Shown here: positions 1-9,367 of the stretch, piece after piece | Numbering within the stretch: position 1 is the stretch's first letter | Layout: each line of letters opens with the position of its first letter | Assembly: GCA_023439305.1 (NCBI GenBank) | Contig: JAEXOO010000014.1 | Coordinates: forward strand, 1-64,000 | Length of the DNA: 64,000 bases | Reading direction: 5' to 3' | Source: Pseudomonadota bacterium | Lineage (GTDB): Bacteria; Pseudomonadota; Gammaproteobacteria; Burkholderiales; Burkholderiaceae_B | Position numbers and translations under genes: made by a program | Notes under the pieces: model-generated | Database searches by the model: none | What the model was told of the DNA's origin: nothing | The model's input: only the letters and a program-made list of their open reading frames with translations

Positions 1-50
1 CCCGCCACCGGGGCGGGGGGCTTCCGCCGCGGGGCCCCGCCACTACCGAC

Positions 51-3000
51 TTACCACTGGAAGCCCACGCCCACCGAGCCGCCGTAATCGCCGCGGGACG
101 ATCCGGCTACGGTGCCCTTGACGACCCAGCTGCCGCTGTCCGATACCGTGGACAGGCCCATGGCATAACCACTCTCGCCATTCCAGGCGCCGCCCGCCAT
201 GGAGAACATGCTCTTACCGGGCATGTAGGCCTGGGGCAGGCCGGCGGACGCCAGAGCGGCCGCGACACCCGCATTGGCGCGGTTTTCCACCTTATCGACG
301 CGACGATCCAGATGGTTGATCTGGTTGTTGATATTGGCCGTGGCCTGACCCAGCTGGCGCACGTTGACCGCATCCTGGGGCGCCTTGCCATCCGCCACAT
401 TGCTGATGATCTTGTCGTGCATGTCGATGCCGTTCTGGTTGATGACCGGACCGTTCTCGATCTTCAGCTCATTGGTCGTCACGGACTTGGCGACCACGCT
501 GTTAACCTTGATGTCCTGTGCCATCGCCACCTTCACGTCCATGCCCGAGCGGGTGATCTCGATGTTGTCGCCGTTCAGGAACTGCACGGTGTTGCCGGGG
601 GCGACCTTGTCAGCCACATCGCCGTTGGTCTGGATATTCCAGCCTGCGCTGGCTACCTGACCGATGTTGTCGATCTTGGTATCCAGGCCGCCCAGCGCAT
701 CATTGACGTTGTTGTAGGTGTTGCCGCCTACGTTCAGTTCCGTCACCAGCTTGCCGTCCACGAAAGTGGAACCGCCGCCCATGCCCTGAGCGATGCTGTC
801 GCCCATATCGGAAATCTGGCTGCCATTGACCGCGTCGGTGCTGTTGGCCGAGATATCGCCGCGCGCCACATTGGTGATGCCGGTACCGCCGGTGCGTCCC
901 CCGTCCGTGGAGGTATTTCCTTCCATGGTGACCTGACCCTTGTTGACCGTGCCATCACCATTCAAGTCGTACTTGACGGTGCGGTCCGCCAGTTCCTGGG
1001 TCTCGCCGCGCACCTTCTGCAGCTGCTCTTCGGTCGCTGCACGGCCCCGGGTGCCGAAGTCCGCTGCGGTCAGATCCAGATTGCTCAGGCCGGTGATATC
1101 GTTGGTGTCGGAAGACACGATTACTGTGCCGGCGCGCAGGCCCGCATTGGTCAGGGCGATGTTGCTGCCGATGGCAAAGCCCATGTTGTTCATGACCACA
1201 TCCGGCTGGCCGGTCGCGCCCTTCACCGTCACACCCGTGTTGCTCATGCTGGTGTTGCCGGTCGTGACGCTGGTCAGATTCAGATCGTCGTTCAGCGCGA
1301 TGGTCAGCGTGTCCGCGCCGTTGGCCGAGGTCGACAGATTGCCGTTGCTGCCTACGACGTTCAGGGTCTGACCCAGGTCGCGATGGACATCCGTACCGCT
1401 TTGACCGGCAAAGTTCATGCCTTTGGTGGTCAGGCCTGTTTCACTGGTCGTCAGCTGGCTGACGTTGACCCCATCGGTCGGATCGGTGCCTGCGGCAACG
1501 TTGGTGATCTTCTGACCGCCTGCATTAATGCCCTGGTCGTTGATCACCACATTGAAGGCCTTGAAGCCCGTATTGGTCACACTGACCTGGCCTATGGTCA
1601 GGCCCGTATTGCCCAGGACCACGTCCGGCTGGCCGGTCGCGCCCTTGACCTTCACGCCGCTGGTGTCCATGACCGTATCGCCGGTGGTGATGCTGGTCAG
1701 GCTCAGATTCTCGCTCAAGGCGATCTTCAGCGTATCGGCGCCCTCGGTTGCGGTGGTGATGTTGGCGTTACTGCCTTCGACCTTCAGCGTCTGGCCCAGA
1801 TCACGGTGCACGGCCGTACCGCTCTGGCCCGCGAAGTTCATGCCCTTGGCGGTCAGGCCGGTCTCACTGGTCGTGAGCTGGCTGACATTCACGGCATCAG
1901 TCGGATCCGTGCCCGCAGCCACGTTGGTGATCTTGTTGCCGCCCATATTGACCGTCGTACCGTTCTTTACGGTCAGGCCGCCGTCGTTGACCACCAGCGT
2001 GCCATTGCCCACGTTCACGTTTTTCAGCGTGGTGTCGCCGGTCACCGTCACGTTGTTCAAGGTCAGGTCATCCGCCAGTTTCAGGTCGACGTCCGTGCCG
2101 GTCTGCGTCAGAACGATATTGCTATCCGAATTGGAGAAGTCCACCGTGCCGCCGGGAATGACCTTGGTCGCAGGATCCCCGTTGGTACCCAGGCTCCAGC
2201 CGGCATTGGCAACCGCTTCCACATCTTTCAATTGGCCCAGATTGACCGCATCACTGTCCAGCGTGCCGTCGGCCAGATTGGTGATCTGCTTGCCGCCCAT
2301 ATTGATGCCGCCGGCATTGATCACCGGACCACCGTTATTGATCGTCAGGCTGTCGGCCGTCAGGTTGTTGGCCAGCAGAATCTCCAGTTCCCCGGTCGCA
2401 TTCACATTGGTGCGGATATTGCTGGTATTGGCCGCCGCCGTACTGGCCAGCGAACCCTTGATCACCTGCGTTTCGCCCAGCTTGCGGGGCGTGGTGCCGG
2501 TATTGCCCTGGAAGGTGATGGGCTTGTTTTCCACCTGGTAAAGCTGGGAACCGTTGACAGCATCCATGCTGCTCGAGGACACCGTGCCCGCCGCCACGTT
2601 GGTGATCTTCTGGCCGCCCATATCGGCACCCTTGAAGTACGGCGTTTCGGCGAGCTGGATCTGCAATTGACCGTTCAGCACCTGCGTGCGCACGTTGGCG
2701 CCGCTGTATGTGCCCGCCGTGGTTGCGCCGCCCAGGATTTCCACGCGCTCGCCCAGGTTCTTGTGAATGGCAGTGGCGTTATTGCCGGAATTGAAGTTAT
2801 TACCGGAATAGTTTGTGCCGCGCGTCGTCAGCACATCGTCCAGCTTCTTCAACTGGGCGACGTTGACCGCGTCCGTATCCGCCTGACCGCCGGCCAGGTT
2901 GGTGATGCGGCGATTCTGCGTGCCGTTGCCCACCGACACCACGCCCTGCGTGCTTTCCTGGTTAGTGATATTGGTATAGGCCGACAAGGAGCTGGTATAG

Positions 3001-6000
3001 GACGCCGCCGTGCTCGAGCCCGAGCCCAGGGCTACCGCTCCTGCTGCCGATACAGTGCTGCCTGCGCCCAGAGCCAGGCCGTTGGCAGCCGTCGCTCCGG
3101 TTGTTGCACCATTGCCCACCGCAATCGAGTTCTGCCCGGAAGCCCGTGCGTCCTTGCCCCAGGCTTGTGCTGCCACGGCCAGCGCCTGAGCATTGGAACC
3201 CAGCGCCGAGGCGTCGACCTGCATGGCCTTGGCACCTGCGCCGACCGCCAGGGCGCGGTCTTCGTGCGCATCCGCATCCGCGCCTACGCCAATCGCTTGG
3301 GCTCCATGATAGACATACTGTTTGCCGCCATTGCCCAGATCGACCTCTTCGACCCAGCCGGTATTCGCCTTGTCACCCACCGCCACCGAACGGTGGCCCT
3401 GAGCGGTCGAGGCCGAACCAGCGCCCACCGCGTTATTGCCGGCGGTAATGCTGCCGGCGCCCAAGGCCAGCGAACCGCTGCCTGCTACGTTCGCATTCAC
3501 GCCCAGTGCGGTCGACGAGCTGCCCGAGGCTGTAGCGCGCGTGCCCAACGCCTGGCTGTCTACACCGGACGCCGTCACATGCGCGCCCAGGCCGATGGCC
3601 GTACCGCGCAAGGCCTCGTCATAGGCGTTTCGACCCAGCGCAATCCCTTCCTCGCGGATGACTCGCGCCGTATCGCCAATAGCCACACCGCCATGCGCAA
3701 CCTCATTGGCATCGCCCATGACCTCGGAATTGCGTCCGATCGCCACCGAGAAATTGGCATTGTCTGCTGCACGTGCCTGCTGCCCCATCGCAACCGACCC
3801 TTCGGACTCAGCAGTGGCGCCCGCGCCCACAGCGGTAGCGCCCAAGGCCACCGCAGCGGTATGTGCGCCCAGCGCGGTCGTCAAGTTGGCGTCGGTTAGA
3901 CCGCCGGCGGTCGAATTCAGACCGATGGCCGTGCTGCCGTCACCGCCTGCGCGAGCGATCGGGCCGATAGCGATCGCATCGGACCCCGTGGCGCCATCAT
4001 TGTCGATGTTGGGATTGGAGTTAGGGGAATTCACGCTGACATAGCGCAGGCGCTTGTCCATCAGCGACGCTTCCAGGCTGTCGAGCTGCCCCTTGTTGAC
4101 AGCATCGGCCGCTGCCGTGCCCGCCGCCACATTAGTTACGCGTACAGGCGCGCCGGTGACGCTGTCCAAGTCAATCAGGGAGCGATCTGCATTGGAATAC
4201 GTAACGGCATTCAGGCCATTGATCGAGCCGGCAACGCCGACCTCGATCGCATGCAACGCGGCTCCAACCGAATCATAGGTGTGTGCAACCCCTGCCGTAT
4301 CGGTCAGGGTAAAGGAGGCCTTGGTCATGGCGCCCGTTGCAGGATCGAAGAGCAAGCCGCCGCCAATAATGGTTTCCAGATTGCCGTGCAGCTGCTTGAG
4401 CTGGCTGACGTTGACGGCATCCGTATCCATACGGCCGGCCGCCACATTGCTGAGTCGACGCTCACCGTCCACCGTGCCGAAGGACACGCTGGAGGACGGC
4501 AGGAAAGCGCCCGACGGAGCACCATAGCCGATGCCGGTCGTGGCCGCCGATTGCGAATTGGCGCCGATGGCCACGCTGTTGGAGTGCGTCACACGCGCCT
4601 TGTCGCCCAGCGCCACGCCGCCAGCTGCAGCGTTGGTCGCGGTGCCCGCGTACACCAGAGCCTGATTGCCGATGGCGATGCCGCCGATGTCGAAGTCGGC
4701 CACTGTGGCCTTGGAACCCAGCGCCACCGAGCTGTTCGCTCCCGAGCGCGAACGCTCGCCGATAGCCACGGCATGTTCGGCCGTGACAGGCGGCACAATA
4801 GCGCCGCCGCCGCCGGTCTGCCCGGGCAAGAAGTTGGCACCATAGCCGATGCTGATGGTGCGCTCGCCGGTCAGGCTCTGGCCTGCCTCGCGGCCAATAG
4901 ACACCGTGTCGTCGCCGGTCACGCTGTTGCCGGCCTTGTAACCCATGGCCACGTTGTAGCCGCCGGACACATTCTGTCCCGACAGCCCCCCTACGGCCAC
5001 ATGGCCAAAGCGATTGCCTACAACCGGCGAATTGGAACCGGAGCCCGCGCCTTCGCCAATGGCCACGCCGCCTTGTGTATTGCTGACTGCACCCGAACCC
5101 AGAGCAACCGAGTTGGCGCCGACGGCACGCGCGCCGCTGCCGCCGGCCAGAGACGAACCGCCGCTTGCCCGGGCATCTGTGCCGAAGGCCGCCGCGCCAT
5201 TGCCCGAGGCGGCAGCACCCGTACCCACCGCCGTGCCAGCGACTGAGCTCACCACCGCGCCGGAGCCCAATGCCGTTCCGCCAACACCAGCCTGCGTGAT
5301 CACGGCTGCATTACCCAGGGCAATGCCATTGTTGGCCAGCAGCGCCACATCGGCGCTGTTGCCGATCGCGATCGCGTTATTCGCCTTGGCCATGGCCTTG
5401 TTGCCGATGGCCACCGTATTGTCCACAACGAGCGCACTGGTAGCCTTGCCGGCTTCGTTGCCGATTGCCACGTTGTTGTTGCCCTCGATCTGCTGCCCAG
5501 CCTGATTGCCGACCGCTACCAGGCCAGCGCCCGTGCTGGACGTGCCCGCATCACTGCCCACCGCCACGCCGTTGGTCACGCTGTTTCCCGTTCCGGCGCG
5601 CGCGCCCAGCGCAAGGGATTCCTTGCCGGCTGCCTGCGCCTGCAGGCCTGCGGCCAAGGCTGCTTCACCTGCCGCAGCTGCTTGAGGGCCGATGGCGACG
5701 GCATCTGCACCGCCCGCCGTCGAATCCGCCTTGGTGGAATTGGCATGGAAATACTTCATGCCGTTGCCCGAGTTCAGAGCGTTATACAGGACCTTGCCGG
5801 ACACGGCTTCTGTACTGGCCGCGCTGACCGTGGCATCCGCCAGGCCGGAAATCTTGCTGTTGTTCACATTGACCGCGTGCAGGCTGCTGGCGCCTGTGGC
5901 AGTGAGCGTCCCTGTCGAGACGCTGCCGGAACTGACAGCGCCAGTCACGGTAGCTGTGTTCGCGCTCAGCGCGCCACTAAAAGCCCCCGAGCCCGCAGAT

Positions 6001-6500
6001 ACGCTGCCGGCAGTCAACTGATTGACCACTGTTGCCGAATTAGCCGTCAAGGCGCCGCTGATGGCGGCTGAGCCGGCGCTGAGCTGGCCGGTGAATTCGC
6101 CGGTCGCGCCCTTGATAGCGCCAGTCGCGGTAAGCGAATCGACCGCCAAGTTCGGATTGAGCGCAACGGTGACTTCGCCGTTATTCTGGGTCAGCGCAAT
6201 ATTGCTGCCGGACGTCAGGGCGAATGCGCCCCCCGGAGCCACATGAAAGGCCGTGCCGCCATCGACGCTCAGATCCCAGCCGTCCACGGCTTGAGCAGCG
6301 GCTGGCCGCGCCAGCAGGCCTGCGCTGAGCAAAGCGAGCAACACGGCGCCCAGCTTCCAGCTCATGCCTTGCAAGCTGCTGAATGCAGCCTCGCCCCCCG
6401 CCGTTGCGGCAGCTCGCTTGCCCCGGGCTTTGGTGTTTTCAGCCACAGCCACGAAGGTGCCGGTCTGCTCACTCCAAATCGACTTATAGATTCTGTTCAT
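51..6500 (-). CDS. Giant trimeric autotransporter adhesin (YadA/Hia type)
   Basis: This 2149-residue surface adhesin is expected to trimerise and display a head-and-stalk fibre outside the cell. The N terminus (MNRIYKSIWSEQTGTFVAVAE) is an ESPR-type extended signal peptide, followed by a hydrophobic core and a likely cleavage near residues 69-71 (AAA-QA). Two blocks of YadA-like head repeats (AIAIG/SVALG/GxxAxA units) lie at about residues 260-680 and 840-1200. Each ends in a neck with the motif NVAAG-DTDAVNVSQL. A long stalk follows, with more necks near 1310, 1415, 1535, 1675, 1888 and 2045. Residues from about 2075 form the YadA membrane anchor and end in an aromatic Trp. Family membership is certain; the ligand is unknown. 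Only the C-terminal 50 bases downstream are visible. The regulator gene at 6786-7565 lies directly upstream on the same strand. Confidence 0.95.
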   Translation of the reverse strand: MNRIYKSIWSEQTGTFVAVAENTKARGKRAAATAGGEAAFSSLQGMSWKLGAVLLALLSAGLLARPAAAQAVDGWDLSVDGGTAFHVAPGGAFALTSGSNIALTQNNGEVTVALNPNLAVDSLTATGAIKGATGEFTGQLSAGSAAISGALTANSATVVNQLTAGSVSAGSGAFSGALSANTATVTGAVSSGSVSTGTLTATGASSLHAVNVNNSKISGLADATVSAASTEAVSGKVLYNALNSGNGMKYFHANSTKADSTAGGADAVAIGPQAAAAGEAALAAGLQAQAAGKESLALGARAGTGNSVTNGVAVGSDAGTSSTGAGLVAVGNQAGQQIEGNNNVAIGNEAGKATSALVVDNTVAIGNKAMAKANNAIAIGNSADVALLANNGIALGNAAVITQAGVGGTALGSGAVVSSVAGTAVGTGAAASGNGAAAFGTDARASGGSSLAGGSGARAVGANSVALGSGAVSNTQGGVAIGEGAGSGSNSPVVGNRFGHVAVGGLSGQNVSGGYNVAMGYKAGNSVTGDDTVSIGREAGQSLTGERTISIGYGANFLPGQTGGGGAIVPPVTAEHAVAIGERSRSGANSSVALGSKATVADFDIGGIAIGNQALVYAGTATNAAAGGVALGDKARVTHSNSVAIGANSQSAATTGIGYGAPSGAFLPSSSVSFGTVDGERRLSNVAAGRMDTDAVNVSQLKQLHGNLETIIGGGLLFDPATGAMTKASFTLTDTAGVAHTYDSVGAALHAIEVGVAGSINGLNAVTYSNADRSLIDLDSVTGAPVRVTNVAAGTAAADAVNKGQLDSLEASLMDKRLRYVSVNSPNSNPNIDNDGATGSDAIAIGPIARAGGDGSTAIGLNSTAGGLTDANLTTALGAHTAAVALGATAVGAGATAESEGSVAMGQQARAADNANFSVAIGRNSEVMGDANEVAHGGVAIGDTARVIREEGIALGRNAYDEALRGTAIGLGAHVTASGVDSQALGTRATASGSSSTALGVNANVAGSGSLALGAGSITAGNNAVGAGSASTAQGHRSVAVGDKANTGWVEEVDLGNGGKQYVYHGAQAIGVGADADAHEDRALAVGAGAKAMQVDASALGSNAQALAVAAQAWGKDARASGQNSIAVGNGATTGATAANGLALGAGSTVSAAGAVALGSGSSTAASYTSSLSAYTNITNQESTQGVVSVGNGTQNRRITNLAGGQADTDAVNVAQLKKLDDVLTTRGTNYSGNNFNSGNNATAIHKNLGERVEILGGATTAGTYSGANVRTQVLNGQLQIQLAETPYFKGADMGGQKITNVAAGTVSSSSMDAVNGSQLYQVENKPITFQGNTGTTPRKLGETQVIKGSLASTAAANTSNIRTNVNATGELEILLANNLTADSLTINNGGPVINAGGINMGGKQITNLADGTLDSDAVNLGQLKDVEAVANAGWSLGTNGDPATKVIPGGTVDFSNSDSNIVLTQTGTDVDLKLADDLTLNNVTVTGDTTLKNVNVGNGTLVVNDGGLTVKNGTTVNMGGNKITNVAAGTDPTDAVNVSQLTTSETGLTAKGMNFAGQSGTAVHRDLGQTLKVEGSNANITTATEGADTLKIALSENLSLTSITTGDTVMDTSGVKVKGATGQPDVVLGNTGLTIGQVSVTNTGFKAFNVVINDQGINAGGQKITNVAAGTDPTDGVNVSQLTTSETGLTTKGMNFAGQSGTDVHRDLGQTLNVVGSNGNLSTSANGADTLTIALNDDLNLTSVTTGNTSMSNTGVTVKGATGQPDVVMNNMGFAIGSNIALTNAGLRAGTVIVSSDTNDITGLSNLDLTAADFGTRGRAATEEQLQKVRGETQELADRTVKYDLNGDGTVNKGQVTMEGNTSTDGGRTGGTGITNVARGDISANSTDAVNGSQISDMGDSIAQGMGGGSTFVDGKLVTELNVGGNTYNNVNDALGGLDTKIDNIGQVASAGWNIQTNGDVADKVAPGNTVQFLNGDNIEITRSGMDVKVAMAQDIKVNSVVAKSVTTNELKIENGPVINQNGIDMHDKIISNVADGKAPQDAVNVRQLGQATANINNQINHLDRRVDKVENRANAGVAAALASAGLPQAYMPGKSMFSMAGGAWNGESGYAMGLSTVSDSGSWVVKGTVAGSSRGDYGGSVGVGFQW
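1060..1905 (-). repeat. Tandem 423-bp (141-codon) stalk repeat inside the adhesin gene
   Basis: Two consecutive stalk units share the sequence KGMNFAGQSGT-VHRDLGQTL, then ADTL-IAL, TTG-T, KGATGQPDV. Matching bases such as those at 1391 and 1814 are 423 bp apart. The boundaries given are approximate. The two copies have diverged at many codons, so the duplication is not recent. Units of this kind let stalk length change by homologous recombination. Confidence 0.7.
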
Positions 6501-6621
6501 GATCTCTGCGCTTGTAAATAAAAATTAGCGATGCGCCCTCCCTCCTCGCCCCTTCCGCTGCGCCGCTGCGCACCGGCCTTTTTCGGGCGCAACAAATCCC
6601 CTCGCCCCATGTTGGCGATAA

Positions 6622-6742
6622 TTTGAATTTGTCGAGCTGGAAAGCCTTACCGAATCACTCTTTCTGATTCAGCTAGTTTTATTCTCTTACCTTTTTACAA
6701 ATTGAACTTTTGAATTTCATCAAAATTCATTTGAATTTCATC
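6622..6742. promoter_or_regulatory. AT-rich adhesin control region with direct repeats
   Basis: The 285-bp gap between the adhesin and the upstream regulator is much more AT-rich than the genes around it. It holds two identical 13-mers, TTTGAATTTCATC, at 6709-6721 and 6730-6742. They are spaced exactly 21 bp apart, or two helical turns. A third imperfect copy (TTTGAATTTGTC) is at 6622-6633. AraC-family proteins typically bind direct repeats with this phasing, and an AraC-type gene is adjacent. Binding by that protein is an inference. Confidence 0.5.
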
Positions 6743-6785
6743 TAGGAATTATCAACAACCGTTAATTTTTAAATTTAATAACGAT

Positions 6786-7565
6786 TTAATTATTAGCACG
6801 GTAGTGCCGTCGGTAGTGAGAAGGAGAGAAACCGCAGTACTGTCGGAACGAGGTGGCGAAGTTGGCCGGATTGATGTAGCCGGCCTCTGCAGCCACGCTC
6901 GTGACAGCCAGATCTGTTTGACTGAGCAACGTCATGGCATGGGCCATGCGAGTCGCGCGCACGAAGTCATGAACCGTCAAGCCGCATGCCTGTTTGAATT
7001 CCTCATTGATGCGGCGCTCGGTCGTGCCGAACAGATCGGCCAGGCTCTCGGCGGTCAGGGTGTCGGACAGATTGTCGCGGATGTATTGCTGCGCCGCGTC
7101 GACCAGATGATTGGGAGAAAGATTCTCTTCAAAGGCTTGCGAAGCAGGCCCTTGCATCAGTAATTGTTTATTTTGCTCAACTTCGCGCAGGCCCAGATGC
7201 AGCCGAATGCGCTCCAGCACCAGCAGCACATGGGTCTTGTGGGAAATAAAATCCCGCGCGCCGCTGCGCAAAGCCTGGAGGTGGCTTTCTGCGCAGGCCA
7301 TCGTCGACAGGAACATCACCGGAATGGCCGCAGTCTGCGGATTGGCGCGCAACATGCGCATAAAGGAGTCCCCGCGCAAGCGCGGCAGGTCGTACTCGCT
7401 GAGCACTAAATCAGGCTGCAAAGATTCGCAGCGCGCCAGCCCTTGCTGCGCGTCCAAGGCAAAGCTGATGCGCGCAAAGCTTGTGCGCAGCGCCGCCAAC
7501 AGATCCGCCACCCCTGCCGGCTCGGGAGCGATAACCAGAATATGAGCTTCGGATGAGAAACACAT
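6786..7565 (-). CDS. AraC-family regulator with a degenerate receiver domain
   Basis: This 259-residue DNA-binding protein has an N-terminal CheY-like fold (about residues 6-125) and a C-terminal AraC helix-turn-helix pair (about 155-259, ending GYINPANFATSFRQYCGFSP-HYR). The receiver looks non-phosphorylatable. The usual acidic pair after the first strand reads Ala13-Pro14, and the phospho-acceptor position is Glu57 (LVLSEYDLP). The conserved Lys (Lys110) is kept. The ATG at 7565 was preferred. A GTG eight codons upstream (7589) is also open and neither has a strong ribosome site. It lies immediately upstream of, and in line with, the giant adhesin gene, so it probably controls that gene. 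No sensor kinase gene is nearby. Confidence 0.85.
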   Translation of the reverse strand: MCFSSEAHILVIAPEPAGVADLLAALRTSFARISFALDAQQGLARCESLQPDLVLSEYDLPRLRGDSFMRMLRANPQTAAIPVMFLSTMACAESHLQALRSGARDFISHKTHVLLVLERIRLHLGLREVEQNKQLLMQGPASQAFEENLSPNHLVDAAQQYIRDNLSDTLTAESLADLFGTTERRINEEFKQACGLTVHDFVRATRMAHAMTLLSQTDLAVTSVAAEAGYINPANFATSFRQYCGFSPSHYRRHYRANN

Positions 7566-7893
7566 GGCAATCCACCAAAGGAGACACACAATTTCGTTTT
7601 GTTCTCAGTTGGATACCATTCTAATAATTATTAATCTCGATTCATTATTTTTTACTTTAATTGACTTTTTCACATTTCAATTTATTTCCATAAAAAATTA
7701 CATTGTTTCATTGCGTTACCCATATCACTCAACGATTCGAATCAAATGCAATAAAATAATTCCTGACGATCTTTAATCAGTTCGAATCCTGCTCTTTGTT
7801 TATTTTTATGTAAAAATTGATTCAAAATATTTCAATCGACGAGCAATAAGAAGCCCCGCCGAAGCGGGGCTGTTGTTTGTAGCAAGAGCGATA
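7566..7893. other. AT-rich gene-free region upstream of the regulator
   Basis: No convincing gene is present in these 328 bp. Base composition drops sharply to AT-rich between about 7590 and 7850. The octamer TTCGAATC occurs at 7736-7743, where it is part of the perfect palindrome GATTCGAATC, and again at 7781-7788. It probably contains the promoter of the regulator gene, but no clear -35/-10 pair could be assigned. Short open frames here have no family resemblance. Confidence 0.5.
7852..7871 (-). terminator. Hairpin downstream of the Ap4A phosphorylase-like gene
   Basis: An 8-bp perfect GC-rich stem (AGCCCCGC / GCGGGGCT) with a four-base loop lies 23 bp past the stop codon of the minus-strand gene. 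The downstream tract (TCTTATT) is only moderately T-rich. Confidence 0.55.
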
Positions 7894-8772
7894 CTACTCA
7901 TGAATGCAGGCGTACGCGGCTTGCGCCAGAATCGCCAAGGGTCCCCATTTGCGCACAATCTCGATCTGTTCAGGGGTGCGCACATAGATGCACCCCGCAT
8001 ACGACAAGGCATTGATGGAAATCCCTTCCACCAGCTCAGCAGAACGCGGCACCACGAGCATCCAGCCTTGGCCGACCAGCATATTGTGAGCCGGCAACAA
8101 CCCCTCCTGATCCTGCACCAGCCCCAACTGCCCACAAGCCTGGCGATGCGCCTGCATCAAGTTGTCGGCCAGACCGGCCGCATCCTGCGTATCCGTCAAA
8201 CGGATGAAGCAATGCTCGAAGGCCAAGGCCGCATGGCGGTGACTACTGCCCGGCGCAGCCTGCGCAGGCAGGCCATCCAGATAAAGCCCCAGCGAACCGT
8301 TGCCGGCGGCCGGCGGCACCCATTGCGTGTGTTTGTGACGCTGGCTGGCGCCTGCTGGACCGCCGCCGTTATAGAAGCCCAGTCCACCGTGAGCCAGCAA
8401 AAAATCCGCCAGAATCCGCAAGTCGCTTTGCCGCAAGGGGCTGAGCTGCTCGGAAAACTCTTTGTCCGCCAGCACCAGATGCAATGGGCAGACCGCGAAT
8501 TTGTTCAACACGATATTGTGGGTCGTGCTGGCATCGCCAATCGTCAGGGCTGGATCGGGCGGCAGGAAGGGATTGAAATTGGGATCGCGCGGACCGCCCG
8601 GGATGGACACCTTAGCCGCATCCTTGGCTGCCAATGTAGACACCCAGCGCACAAAAAACGTCAGGCCGCGCTCTTCGATGACAACCTCCTGGGCCTGTAC
8701 AGGCAACAGTGCGCCCTGCGTCAGCGCCGCCTGGCTCAAGCGTTCCAGCCGCGGCAACAACTCCTCGTTCAT
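7894..8772 (-). CDS. ATP adenylyltransferase / Ap4A phosphorylase-like protein
   Basis: This 292-residue protein belongs to the HIT-like superfamily branch that includes the yeast Apa1/Apa2 diadenosine tetraphosphate phosphorylases. Those enzymes split Ap4A with phosphate to give ADP and ATP. The histidine motif reads SQRHKHTQWVP at about residues 143-153, the expected H-x-H-x-Q catalytic signature. Upstream blocks (NPFLPPDP, THNIVLNKF-VCPLHLVL) and the LLPAHNMLVG-GWMLVVPRS region also match the family. The ATG at 8772 is preceded by GGAGACGTC, a good ribosome site. It stands alone between an AT-rich region and the divergent ridA genes. Substrate preference cannot be read from sequence. Confidence 0.8.
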   Translation of the reverse strand: MNEELLPRLERLSQAALTQGALLPVQAQEVVIEERGLTFFVRWVSTLAAKDAAKVSIPGGPRDPNFNPFLPPDPALTIGDASTTHNIVLNKFAVCPLHLVLADKEFSEQLSPLRQSDLRILADFLLAHGGLGFYNGGGPAGASQRHKHTQWVPPAAGNGSLGLYLDGLPAQAAPGSSHRHAALAFEHCFIRLTDTQDAAGLADNLMQAHRQACGQLGLVQDQEGLLPAHNMLVGQGWMLVVPRSAELVEGISINALSYAGCIYVRTPEQIEIVRKWGPLAILAQAAYACIHE

Positions 8773-8897
8773 GACGTCTCCTTATCCATTCAAGTTGTAT
8801 AGTGACGTCTTATTGTAGGCAAGTCGTGCGCCTCGTCACCTGCCCTTGCCTGCTCCCGGATTCTTTCTTTGTTATTGCTTTCTTTCAGGAGAACACC

Positions 8898-9275
8898 ATG
8901 TCCGGCATCCGCCGCATCGCCAGCCCCTTGCCCTTGCCCTTTTCGCGCGCCACGATCGCAGGCGGCTTTCTGTTTCTGTCCGGCCAGATCCCTTACGACG
9001 CCCAAGGACAGGTCGTGCGGGGCCCCATCCAGGATCAGACGCATGCAGTGTTCGATCGCCTGATCGAAGGCCTGGCACTGGCCGACGCCACCCTGGCCGA
9101 CGTGGTCAAGGCCACCGTATGGCTGTCGGACATGGCCTTGTTTGAAGACTTCAACAAAGCCTATGCAGAGCGTTTTGGCGACACGCTGCCCACCCGCTCC
9201 CTGGTTCAGGCCAAACTGGCCAAGAACGTGGATGTGGAGATTGAGGTCCAGGCCTGGATCGGTGATCGCGCCTGA
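8898..9275 (+). CDS. RidA family protein, cytosolic copy
   Basis: This 125-residue protein of the RidA/YjgF/UK114 family is expected to form a trimer that hydrolyses reactive enamine/imine intermediates. The family signature is present: SGQIPYDAQGQVV, then LPTRSLVQAKLAKNVDVEIEVQAW with the conserved active-site Arg. The ATG at 8898 was chosen because it follows CAGGAGAACACC and gives the normal family length. The open frame extends further upstream without a start signal. It is followed 92 bp later by a close paralogue that carries a signal peptide. The two proteins share long identical stretches (PFSRA, GGFLFLSGQIP, VRG-IQDQT), which points to tandem duplication. Confidence 0.9.
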   Translation: MSGIRRIASPLPLPFSRATIAGGFLFLSGQIPYDAQGQVVRGPIQDQTHAVFDRLIEGLALADATLADVVKATVWLSDMALFEDFNKAYAERFGDTLPTRSLVQAKLAKNVDVEIEVQAWIGDRA

Positions 9276-9367
9276 TCGTCCTACACCGACAAAAAGTAAC
9301 GCGGGCTATCCAAGTGCTATGGCAAACTGACCGTTCCATTCATAGCCAGGACACCAAGGAGAACTCC

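Noticed and set aside
1..50. Terminator of the adhesin gene
   Set aside because: The GC-rich inverted sequences could form a stem, but the window ends before a T-run can be seen, so it cannot be supported.
312..3899. 1195-codon plus-strand open frame
   Set aside because: It is antisense to the adhesin gene. Its composition (His/Arg/Gly rich, no family motif) is the expected shadow of the repetitive high-GC coding strand.
4251..5246. 331-codon plus-strand frame inside the adhesin gene
   Set aside because: Antisense shadow of the YadA-head repeats with no ribosome site or recognisable domain.
7564..7776. 70-codon plus-strand frame in the AT-rich gap
   Set aside because: Low-complexity AT-rich translation without ribosome site; the region reads better as regulatory DNA.
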